Positions 54,084-61,580 of a stretch of 64,000 nt of DNA are shown here, piece by piece. Positions within the stretch are counted from its first letter, which is position 1. Each line of letters opens with the position of its first letter. The notes under the pieces were generated by a model that saw nothing but the letters and a program-made list of their open reading frames with translations, was not told the DNA's origin and made no database searches. The stretch lies in contig NZ_JAWLAR010000008.1 of the NCBI RefSeq assembly GCF_041395345.1, forward strand, positions 62,001 through 126,000. Direction: 5' to 3'. The position numbers and the translations under genes are program-made. The DNA is from Dokdonella sp041395345 (GTDB taxonomy: Bacteria; Pseudomonadota; Gammaproteobacteria; Xanthomonadales; Rhodanobacteraceae).

Positions 54084-56063
54084 ATGAAACCTTCTAATCT
54101 AATCCATGAATTCCGCCTTAGCTTGGGTGGCGGTAACATGGGCTTCATGGGTTCAAACCAGAGCACTGGAGCGCGCGCAGCAGTGAACACAATGGATATC
54201 TTGGGCGATGAAGACCTGTTTGAACTCCTGCTTGCGTCTTCCGCATCGGACCTCGGAGAACTCGCTAGCAAGTTGACTGGCGGCGGTCGCGGACGCATGG
54301 CAATGCACACTGCAGTCAAGAAGCTGATCTCGGAATCAACGCTGCGCGGAATTTACACGCCGGAAACAATTCGAATCATGATCAACGAATTGCAGCGCTT
54401 TGGTGGAAACACCATATTTAACAGTATCCAGGACAAAGGCGTGAGCTACGCCAAAATTGTCAAAGATGTCCTGAAACATTTAGGAGAAGCGGTCGATGAA
54501 TCTGCGTCAACCCATGCGCTGGAGCTCGCGGTCGTAAACGCTCGTTTGTCTAGGCATTGGCCAAGACTCAGCGATGCAGAGAAGCAGGAGTATTTTTCCG
54601 CACTCGACGTTCGTCGAACAATCCCATGCGAGCTCTCTGACCTGCAAGAAGTGGTTTTGCTCGGCGGGCATACGGCTGCGTCGATTGCGCAACGTCTGGC
54701 TCGACTTAAATACGCCCCACCCCCGTCATCGGGGATGGCAAGTATTGCAGCAATTAGTGCGACTGTAATTCCAACGTTAGCTATTCTTGTGGCCGCAGGG
54801 GCGGCTTTTCGCATAACGATTCCGTGTGTTTTGCAGATAGCCTATATGCGGCAGAAAAAAGCAACTGGCGCACTTTCATTTGGGGGAGAGACTAATCATG
54901 AACTCGTCGGTGCGAGTGACGGCGACTCGATTGGCAGCGCAAATGATTCACCCCAAGGCTCCACTCAACCCGATCTAGTTCTTCGGAATGATCTGAAGCC
55001 AATTGTCAGCATTCTTGCCTTATCCCACCCTGATTCCATTGAGGCGCAGAAGCTGGTAGCAATAGACGTACCGGGCATCGATCGTTTGGCCCCACTTATT
55101 CAAGGTCTCCCGTCTCTTGCCGTTGGTAGCGAGTTGGGGACCAACCGCTATGTAAAAGTCTTGGTGAATGGCCCGCTTGCCTCGGCAGCTGACGGTGATG
55201 GCTTGCGTGGTTTCGTGCGAGGGAGCGATGGGCGGTTGGTCGAGCAAGCGCGCTTCTACGAGGACAATCACTTGGCGAATCTCACCAGTGGAGCTTTGCT
55301 TTTCCAAATTGCTTCCGTTGCCCTTGCGCAGAAGCACCTAGCCGACATCAATCAAAAGCTTCGTGATATCAAGGAAGGGATTGAGCGCATCCATGATTTC
55401 CAAATTAATAAGCGAAAGTCTGCCATTGTCGGAAAATTGGACTACCTGCGACAAGTGGCGCCAGCTATCCTTGACGGCGAGATGTCGCTACACGTTCGAC
55501 AAGCACTGGAAGACTGCGAGCTAGCTCTTGGCGCGGTACAGGGGCACATACGAGCAGATCTCACTAGCACCGTGGTTGAACTCAGAACGTTTCGAGACCC
55601 TGGCAAACTTGGAGGCAATGGCCTTACGGCTGCACTAAAGGAGCGCCAGACTAGATTCGAGGAATTGGCGGAGCAGTGGCTCCTATGCCTAGCTGCACGT
55701 GGCATCGCGTGTCGGCTGGTTTGCTGCTACCCGAACGAGCGAAAGCTAGTGCGGCAACGCAGCAACAATCTCAAACAGATCGCTGATGATATGTTGGGTG
55801 TGGACGGGCTTGTCAAACAGTTCACAGGCGCTACGGCGAAGCGTGGCAAGGAACTGGATGGCCACTTTTATAGTAGCTCGGTCGAAACGCATGCCAACCA
55901 CGAACGCTTGCGCCTGTGGGAGATTGACTACTTGAAGAAGTTTGAGCGCAATGCGCACGCGTCCATGGCTCAGCTCGATGGCATGCTTAGGGATAACTTG
56001 GAGCCTGTGGCTCTAGTATTGGAAATGCAGCACGACAAGATCGTACGAGTGATGTCCGGCTGA
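54084..56063 (+). CDS. YaaW-like (UPF0174/DUF3944) fusion protein
   Basis: The protein has 659 residues from the ATG at 54084; ATGs at 54138 and 54192 are possible starts, and the YaaW-type sequence begins at DILGDEDLFELLLAS (about 38-52). That region contains NELQRFGGNTIFNSI (about 101-115) and KGVSYAKIVKDVLKHLG, and the conserved late block AFRITIPCVLQIAYMRQK with a hydrophobic segment before it (IAAISATVIPTLAILVAAGAA). After a linker of low complexity (GASDGDSIGSANDSPQGS) comes a second half of about 370 residues, largely helical, with a coiled-coil-like part (LADINQKLRDIKEGIERIHD). I do not recognise the second half. The gene stands alone at the right end of the island. Confidence 0.82.
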   Translation: MKPSNLIHEFRLSLGGGNMGFMGSNQSTGARAAVNTMDILGDEDLFELLLASSASDLGELASKLTGGGRGRMAMHTAVKKLISESTLRGIYTPETIRIMINELQRFGGNTIFNSIQDKGVSYAKIVKDVLKHLGEAVDESASTHALELAVVNARLSRHWPRLSDAEKQEYFSALDVRRTIPCELSDLQEVVLLGGHTAASIAQRLARLKYAPPPSSGMASIAAISATVIPTLAILVAAGAAFRITIPCVLQIAYMRQKKATGALSFGGETNHELVGASDGDSIGSANDSPQGSTQPDLVLRNDLKPIVSILALSHPDSIEAQKLVAIDVPGIDRLAPLIQGLPSLAVGSELGTNRYVKVLVNGPLASAADGDGLRGFVRGSDGRLVEQARFYEDNHLANLTSGALLFQIASVALAQKHLADINQKLRDIKEGIERIHDFQINKRKSAIVGKLDYLRQVAPAILDGEMSLHVRQALEDCELALGAVQGHIRADLTSTVVELRTFRDPGKLGGNGLTAALKERQTRFEELAEQWLLCLAARGIACRLVCCYPNERKLVRQRSNNLKQIADDMLGVDGLVKQFTGATAKRGKELDGHFYSSSVETHANHERLRLWEIDYLKKFERNAHASMAQLDGMLRDNLEPVALVLEMQHDKIVRVMSG

Positions 56064-56518
56064 ACTTTCGTCCTGACGAATTCTCGACTTCTTGTAGCCG
56101 ATTTGATTTGGCGCCGGCCGTGCGAAAAGACACAGCGCCAGGCGAAGATGGAGATTTCGACGGTTTTTTGGACGCCCGAAACGCCTTGCCGAACATCCAG
56201 AATTGATCAACTTCAAAGCAGAACTTTGGGCAAGGACAAAGGGTGGAGCGAAGAAGCATAATAGCCAGATGGATGTCGTCATCGCGCTATGGGAAGAGGG
56301 CCATCTCTCGAATCCTTGCTGATCTTGATCAAAAAAGCGTTCGGGCCATACCGCTCGTCAACTTTCCCGGACTGGCACGTATAGTTGGCGCCCACCCTTT
56401 TCTAATTGAAAGGCTACGCACAGAACTTCTTTGTTCGCCAACGCACCGGCCTCGGTGATCCGCATTGCGGATCAAGGGCGCGGCAGCTTCCCAAAGCGCC
56501 GCCTCAAGGACTCAAGCA
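56064..56518. other. Right end of the accessory island, no gene recognised
   Basis: About 455 bases between the YaaW-like gene and the YlqF/RbgA gene. A 71-codon plus-strand frame at 56243-56458 and minus-strand frames have no recognisable product. No copy of the tRNA-Phe 3' end was found here by eye, so the right attachment site is not identified. Confidence 0.5.
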
Positions 56519-57520
56519 ATGTCGATCCACTGGTATCCCGGCCACATGCACAAGGCCCAGAAGGAAATGATCGAGCTGCTGCCGCAGGTCGATCTACTGA
56601 TCGAGATTCTGGATGCGCGGATTCCGTGGTCCAGCGAAAACCCGGCTATTGCCAAGCTGCGTGGGGACAAACCGTGCATCAAGGTGTTGAGCAAGTCCGA
56701 TCTGGCCGACCCCTCAGTGACGGCGCTGTGGCAGGCGCGGTTCGAGCAGCAGCGGAACGTGAAGACTTTTCCGACCCGAAGCGATCAGCCGGCGGGGAGC
56801 AAGGCCTTGCTTGGGTTGTGTCGGGCGATGTTTCCGCAGCGGGACACGAACAAGGATCCGATTCACGCCATGGTGGTCGGCATTCCGAATGTCGGCAAAT
56901 CAACGCTGATCAATATTCTGGCTGGCCGTACTATCGCCAGGACAGGTGATGAGCCGGCGATCACCAAGGGCCAGCAGCGCATCAACCTCGACAACAACAT
57001 CACGCTGTTCGACACGCCGGGCATCCTGTGGCCCAAGGTCGAGAACCCGGCCAGCAGCTATCGGCTGGCTGTTACCGGCGCGATCCGGGATACGGCGATG
57101 GAATATGACGATGTGGCGCATTTTGCCGCCGAGTATTTGTTGGAGACTTACCCCGATCTTCTTGTGGAGCGCTTCAAGCTTGATGCCCTTCCCTCTGACG
57201 AGGAAGCGTTTCTGCAGGCTGCTGCGCTGAAGCGGGGGGCGGTCGCTGCCGGTGGCAAGTTCAACCGGCACAAGATCAGCGAGTTGCTGATCAAGGAGTT
57301 TCGCCAGGGAAAGCTGGGTAGGATCAGCCTGGAGACGCCCGAAATGATTGATGGGGAGCAGGCTGAGCTGGACCGGGTGGCTGCGGAAAAGGCCGCCGGC
57401 AAGGCGGAGCGCAAGCAGCGGTTCAAGGAGGGCTCGGGGAGCCTGGACAAGAAGGAACGAAAGGAAGTTCGGGTGGATGAGCGGGCGGCGAAGCGGCGGA
57501 AGCCAACAACGAAGCGGTGA
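56519..57520 (+). CDS. Ribosome biogenesis GTPase YlqF/RbgA
   Basis: The protein has 333 residues from the ATG at 56519; the frame is open 18 codons upstream but those precede the conserved SIHWYPGHMHKAQKEM start. It is a circularly permuted GTPase: SKSD (G4) first, then GIPNVGKSTLINIL (G1, about 120-133) and DTPGILWPK (G3). The C-terminal 100 residues form the helical RNA-binding part and end in a very basic tail (AAKRRKPTTKR). It assists late 50S subunit maturation. It marks the return to core genes after the island. Confidence 0.95.
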   Translation: MSIHWYPGHMHKAQKEMIELLPQVDLLIEILDARIPWSSENPAIAKLRGDKPCIKVLSKSDLADPSVTALWQARFEQQRNVKTFPTRSDQPAGSKALLGLCRAMFPQRDTNKDPIHAMVVGIPNVGKSTLINILAGRTIARTGDEPAITKGQQRINLDNNITLFDTPGILWPKVENPASSYRLAVTGAIRDTAMEYDDVAHFAAEYLLETYPDLLVERFKLDALPSDEEAFLQAAALKRGAVAAGGKFNRHKISELLIKEFRQGKLGRISLETPEMIDGEQAELDRVAAEKAAGKAERKQRFKEGSGSLDKKERKEVRVDERAAKRRKPTTKR

Positions 57521-57592
57521 CGAGGGAAAAGCGATCGAAGCCTGCGCAGTGGATCGAGCGCTATTGGGTGTTAAAGCACCACCCTCGACAGC

Positions 57593-57722
57593 AGTTCCAG
57601 ACGCTGTTCTCGGCCGCTGTTCCAGACGCGGCTCTACCTCCCCCATCCCTGGGGTCGTACCTCCTGCATCCATGCAGTCGTCATCCCCCTCTGGGCACCT
57701 TCTCCCGCCAGCGGTGGAAGGA
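57593..57722 (-). repeat. Dispersed repeat block, inverted relative to 37421-37585
   Basis: Read on the minus strand, the order is a degenerate CCTTCTCCCGC palindrome (57698-57722), then GACGACTGCATGGATGCAG and AGCCGCGTCTGGAACAGCGG. This matches the order in the 37421-37585 region. The block lies between the YlqF/RbgA gene and the converging TPR gene. Confidence 0.6.
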
Positions 57723-57734
57723 CTATTGCGCTGG

Positions 57735-59234
57735 CTATTGCCTCCCTTCAGGGAAAGTCATCGGTTTGCGTGGCAGGTCGGGTACGGGTAGTCGGCCGTC
57801 GGCGAGGTGGGTGAGTTGGACGAAAGCTTCCTCGGCGCGGATCGAATCGAATACGGCGTCGACGCGGGCTTCCATCATTTCCTTGGCGCGGACTTCGTTG
57901 TAGCGCTCGTATGTATAGAAGTGGCGTTCGAGCATTTCCAGTGCACGTTCCTTGTCGCCGGTCTGGGCGTAGATGGCAGCCAGGTTGTACGAAGCTGACA
58001 TCAGCCACTCGTTTTCCTGGGCGATTCTCAACGCTTCTTCACGCTGGCCGTTGGCGGCCAGGAAGACTGCGGCGAACACCTGATTGTAGGGGTCCTTTGG
58101 CGCGAGCTTGAGAGCCAGCGCGGTGTAGTGGGCGGCTTTCTCGTGCTCGGCTTCGGAGTTCCAGAACACGGCGATATTGCGATAGGCCAGCGGCAGCGGA
58201 AATACCGCGACTGACTGCTCCATCAACTCCAGGCCCTTGATGAACTCGCCTTCATGAATGGTCATCTTGCCAAGCCCATGCAGCGCTACAGCGCGCGAGA
58301 GAGGATCAACCTGTTCGGTCAACATCTGCTCGAAGACGACGCGCGCCTCATCCCACTCGCCGGTGTGGTGGCGATACAGTTCGCCCAGGTAGCGCGAAGG
58401 CGCGGCATCGGCCGGATCGAGTTCGCGAGCCGCACTGTAGTAGCGCCTGGCCAGCTCATAGTCACCGGCGATTTCGGCATCGAGGCCGTGGTTCATCAGG
58501 TTGATGACCTGGTCCGCCAGATCTCCTTCGTGGATCGGCGTGCGATCCGGCAGCGCAGCGATCGTGTCGTCGTCAGCAACGTCGACATCCAGCTTCTTCA
58601 ATTCCCTGGCAGCCTGCTTGGCCTCTTTCGGGAACAGCAGTCGTTCGGCCCAGACCTTTTGATACAGCTCGATGGCAGCCGCCTTGTCACCAGCCTTCGC
58701 CATCCCCTTCGCATCTTTCAATTGCTTGTTGACCGAGGCTTCGCGCCTGTCCAGTTCTTCTTTCACCATGTTCCTGACCGGCGCAATCTTCACGCCGGTG
58801 TTTCTGCCTTCTGCACGAGCGAGGACCGTGCCGTTGGCATCGGTCAGGATGACCTGGGACACATCCGGCGTCGCCCCCAGCTCCTTTGCAATCGGCTTGG
58901 AAAACTGCGCAACGAGCATGGTGATGCCCTGGCCCGACCACAACGAAAGCTCACGCGAGGTACGCAATCGCGACTCGGACATTTCGTTGGTCGACATCGG
59001 AAACCAGTAAAGCCGCAATCCCCCTGCCGGAATGGCCGGATTGTTGGACATCAACTGCCATGGCACCTCGTACGCTTTTTCCTTGTCGTTCGAGGTGCGA
59101 AATTCACTCATCGTGAAGCCACCGCTGCCACCGCCACCGCCGCCACCACAGGTAGCCCCTGCGACCGATGTCAGCAGCGATACAAACAATGCGACGGCAA
59201 TGCGTTGCATGCGGAGGCTGGGAATTGGATTCAT
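57735..59234 (-). CDS. Exported TPR-repeat protein with polyglycine N-terminus
   Basis: The protein has 499 residues from the ATG at 59234, with GAGGAGAG upstream. The signal region (RIAVALFVSLLTSVAGA) is followed by a cysteine and seven consecutive glycines (CGGGGGGG), then a domain containing the strand-rich ASTNEMSESRLRTSRELSLW-like part (here PMSTNEMSESRLRTSRELSL). From about residue 190 the protein is TPR-like: VINLMNHGLDAEIAGDYELA, YLGELYRHHTGEWDEARVVF, LHGLGKMTIHEGEFIKGLEL and YNLAAIYAQTGDKERALEML. The ATCGGG sequence resembles a lipobox (AGATC), so it may be a lipoprotein. Its function is unknown. Confidence 0.78.
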   Translation of the reverse strand: MNPIPSLRMQRIAVALFVSLLTSVAGATCGGGGGGGSGGFTMSEFRTSNDKEKAYEVPWQLMSNNPAIPAGGLRLYWFPMSTNEMSESRLRTSRELSLWSGQGITMLVAQFSKPIAKELGATPDVSQVILTDANGTVLARAEGRNTGVKIAPVRNMVKEELDRREASVNKQLKDAKGMAKAGDKAAAIELYQKVWAERLLFPKEAKQAARELKKLDVDVADDDTIAALPDRTPIHEGDLADQVINLMNHGLDAEIAGDYELARRYYSAARELDPADAAPSRYLGELYRHHTGEWDEARVVFEQMLTEQVDPLSRAVALHGLGKMTIHEGEFIKGLELMEQSVAVFPLPLAYRNIAVFWNSEAEHEKAAHYTALALKLAPKDPYNQVFAAVFLAANGQREEALRIAQENEWLMSASYNLAAIYAQTGDKERALEMLERHFYTYERYNEVRAKEMMEARVDAVFDSIRAEEAFVQLTHLADGRLPVPDLPRKPMTFPEGRQ

Positions 59235-59418
59235 GGAGTGGCTCTCCTCGCGGAATCGATGACGTACGAGAGCTAGTGTAGTTGCTGCGATTGATCTGCG
59301 CGACCCATTTTTGCGAGCAGGACGTGATTTTCTTCGCCCATTCCACGCTGACAGTGGAAATTCGCTGTGGTTCGCATGCATCGTCGTCAGTCGGCGGCAC
59401 CGCGAGAATGAGCCGGGT

Positions 59419-59943
59419 TTACATCAACGGCAGTCTGAAACCATAAACGGGCAATCCTTCCTGGTTGAAATCGAGATCCCTTGAACGAGCGAAACCCAGT
59501 CCCTCGTAGAGTGTCCAGGCAGTTTTCATGGCGTCCGTTGTGTGCAGGATGACCTGGGACATCCCTGCACCTGTCGCACGCTCGATGCAGGCGAGGGTCA
59601 ACGCCTTGCCGACGCCTTGGCCGCGGAAGCGCGGACTTACCGCCAGCAGGCGAATGCCCGCAGCATTTCGTTCGGCAGTCGCGGTACCGCCTGATCCGTA
59701 TTGCGCCATGTCCGAGAAATACACGACGCCGCCCTGCAGCTCGGATTTCTGCGAATGCGCAACCAGCACCTGCACGCCGGCTTTCTCGTTGAAGCTGCCA
59801 ATGTTGGCCAGCATTTCGTAATAGCGCGGTTGTTCTGCCTTGCCTGGAAATCCGGGCAGCCCGGCATAGACTTCGACCATCAAGGCGCCGAGCGCGTCGA
59901 ACTCATCTTCCCTGAGTTCATTGACCAAGATTCTGGAATTCAT
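59419..59943 (-). CDS. GNAT-family N-acetyltransferase
   Basis: This 174-residue protein has a single GNAT fold. The acetyl-CoA-binding motif A is AVSPRFRGQGVGKALTLACI (about 104-123), with the usual R/Q-x-x-G-x-G/A pattern, followed by QVILHTTDAMKTAWTLYEGL and GFARSRDLDF. The substrate cannot be told from sequence. It lies in a leftward group with the TPR gene and the regulator genes but with spacers of 70 to 185 bases. Confidence 0.9.
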   Translation of the reverse strand: MNSRILVNELREDEFDALGALMVEVYAGLPGFPGKAEQPRYYEMLANIGSFNEKAGVQVLVAHSQKSELQGGVVYFSDMAQYGSGGTATAERNAAGIRLLAVSPRFRGQGVGKALTLACIERATGAGMSQVILHTTDAMKTAWTLYEGLGFARSRDLDFNQEGLPVYGFRLPLM

Positions 59944-60012
59944 TCGCCTGACTACCCTTGATTTGGCGAAGCACTGCTGGACTCACGTCTCGGGAGGCAA
60001 TGAATCGCGTAC

Positions 60013-60480
60013 TCAACTGGCGTGTTCGAAAACGATGCGCATGCGTCCCTGACATGCCGACCACAGCTGTGTCGAAACGCCGCCCATCAGCTTCTCGCCA
60101 TCGCGCATGATCGACCAGTCCAATACGACCAGGCTTGAATCCTCGCCGATGGCGCGGATGTCGATGACCTCATTGCTGAGCACGCCCATCATTGCGGGTT
60201 CGGCACCAAACTCGGCCTGCATGGATTCCGCGAAATCCTTGTAGCCGCGCGTTACACCCTTGGCATTGACCCAGGTGATATCGGTGCTTGGGCAATAGGA
60301 TTCCATCGCGCCATCAAGATCACCGCTGTTCCAGGCACGGGTCTGTGCTTCGATACCAGCACGAGCGATGGTAGCCGGATCGCTCGGGCCGGAACATGCG
60401 GCTGATCCAGACAAGGCCATTGAGATCATCAGCAGGACAGCTCGAACGGTTGGGACTGAACGTGGGCACTTCATGTTCAT
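60013..60480 (-). CDS. NTF2/SnoaL-like lipoprotein
   Basis: This 155-residue protein has a signal peptide (VRAVLLMISMALSGSAAC) ending in a lipobox (SAAC), so it is probably lipid-anchored. The mature part is a SnoaL/NTF2-like fold: RAWNSGDLDGAMESYCPSTD, ITWVNAKGVTRGYKDFAESM and VVLDWSIMRDGEKLMGGVST. Its ATG overlaps the stop of the upstream ArsR-SRPBCC gene (ATGA), so it is coexpressed with that regulator. Such folds bind small hydrophobic molecules or catalyse isomerisation; the ligand is unknown. Confidence 0.85.
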   Translation of the reverse strand: MNMKCPRSVPTVRAVLLMISMALSGSAACSGPSDPATIARAGIEAQTRAWNSGDLDGAMESYCPSTDITWVNAKGVTRGYKDFAESMQAEFGAEPAMMGVLSNEVIDIRAIGEDSSLVVLDWSIMRDGEKLMGGVSTQLWSACQGRMRIVFEHAS

Positions 60481-61289
60481 GCCTGCTTGTTGAGATGGGC
60501 GACAAGGCCTTCACCAAGAATTGCCTGCCAGCCGCCGCTGACCGAGTTGCGCATGTCGGCACCGATGCGGCCGACGATGGCGTCGGTCAGCTTGAGGATG
60601 CTGGTTCCTTCCGTTTCGCCGGGCAGCACTTCAAGCCGCAGGGTTGATCGGGCGGGACCGCCATAGCGCACGGCGAGGTCGCCGACCAGATCGACCGAAC
60701 GCCGCGGGTTGATCGCAAAGATGCTGTACCAGAGCACGCCCCCGCCGTTGGCCGATTCCTCGCGCAGGCAACCTCCGATTTTCTGGTCGAAGGTCATCAC
60801 GGCATCTTCGCTGCCGGCGCGATAGGCGCGTGGCCACCAGATTTCCGGTTGCTCGAACAAGGTTGCCCAGAGCTTCTGGACGGAAACCGCGACCGGCCAG
60901 TCCAGGGCCAGATCGATGACGCTTGCGGATGTGGGGGAGTCGGATTGCGACATGTCGTTTCCTCCAGTGATGTCTGTCAGGCCATCCAGGGCGCCGGCGA
61001 ACGCTGCGCCGCGCGGAGACAGCCAGCGTGATTGTAGTGAATGGATTTTCGCCACATTGAGATGATTTACACGGAATCGCCCCTGCTTGCGCGAAATGAT
61101 CACGCCGGCCCGTTCGAGTACGCCGATGTGCTTCATGACGCCGAAGCGCGACATCGGCATGCCCTCGCAAAGCTGCGAGGTGGTCTTGCTGCCCGTGGCA
61201 AGGCGATCGACCAGGCTTCGCCGGGTCGGATCGGCCAGCGCCTGCCAGATGTCTGGCGCGGGTTCATTGGCTTGGCGAATCGAGTACAT
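60477..61289 (-). CDS. ArsR-family regulator fused to an SRPBCC domain
   Basis: This 270-residue protein has two parts. The first 90 residues are a winged helix-turn-helix of the ArsR type: PDIWQALADPTRRSLVDRLA, TSQLCEGMPMSRFGVMKHIG and ERAGVIISRKQGRFRV. From about residue 125 the SRPBCC/AHSA1 fold begins (ALDWPVAVSVQKLWATLFEQ, PEIWWPRAYR), ending SGGWQAILGEGLVAHLN. The SRPBCC half probably binds a hydrophobic ligand and alters DNA binding. A palindrome lies directly over its start codon, consistent with autoregulation. The NTF2-like lipoprotein gene is coupled to it. Confidence 0.9.
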   Translation of the reverse strand: MYSIRQANEPAPDIWQALADPTRRSLVDRLATGSKTTSQLCEGMPMSRFGVMKHIGVLERAGVIISRKQGRFRVNHLNVAKIHSLQSRWLSPRGAAFAGALDGLTDITGGNDMSQSDSPTSASVIDLALDWPVAVSVQKLWATLFEQPEIWWPRAYRAGSEDAVMTFDQKIGGCLREESANGGGVLWYSIFAINPRRSVDLVGDLAVRYGGPARSTLRLEVLPGETEGTSILKLTDAIVGRIGADMRNSVSGGWQAILGEGLVAHLNKQA

Positions 61290-61309
61290 GTGACCATTTG
61301 GTCACATGT
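61286..61309. promoter_or_regulatory. Perfect palindromic operator over the ArsR-SRPBCC start codon
   Basis: Two 11-base arms, ACATGTGACCA and TGGTCACATGT, are separated by TT. The palindrome covers the start codon at 61289-61287 and the -10 region of the likely leftward promoter, so a bound regulator would block transcription. This matches ArsR-type autoregulation. Confidence 0.85.
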
Positions 61310-61324
61310 TGGGCCTGAGGTCAA
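61296..61324 (-). promoter_or_regulatory. Probable leaderless promoter for the ArsR-SRPBCC gene
   Basis: On the minus strand a -35 box TTGACC (61324-61319) and a -10-like box CCAAAT (61301-61296) are 17 bases apart. The expected transcript start falls at or within one base of the A of the ATG, and no Shine-Dalgarno sequence precedes it. The mRNA would therefore be leaderless. The -10 match is weak. Confidence 0.45.
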
Positions 61325-61580
61325 GTTTGAAGCCCGATTCTCGCGGATCGTGCGGCCGCGATGCTCCAGGAGCTCTTCGCAGGAGGCGCGGCAGCGGCGA
61401 TGCTCTTGTTTTTCGCCCGTTGAGACCCGTACGAACCAGAAGCCCAGCACGGCTGAAGCCGTTTCCTACGAAGAGCTGCCGCGCACCATCCGTATCTGGA
61501 TCAACTCCCGGGCTCGAAGTCTCGTCGCACTCCCTGAGATCGCATCTGCCTATATCGGTGTGCTTCCCATGGAGGCCACG

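Noticed and set aside
61286..61309. Palindrome read as a terminator
   Set aside because: It lies over a start codon, has no T-run and matches an operator layout instead.
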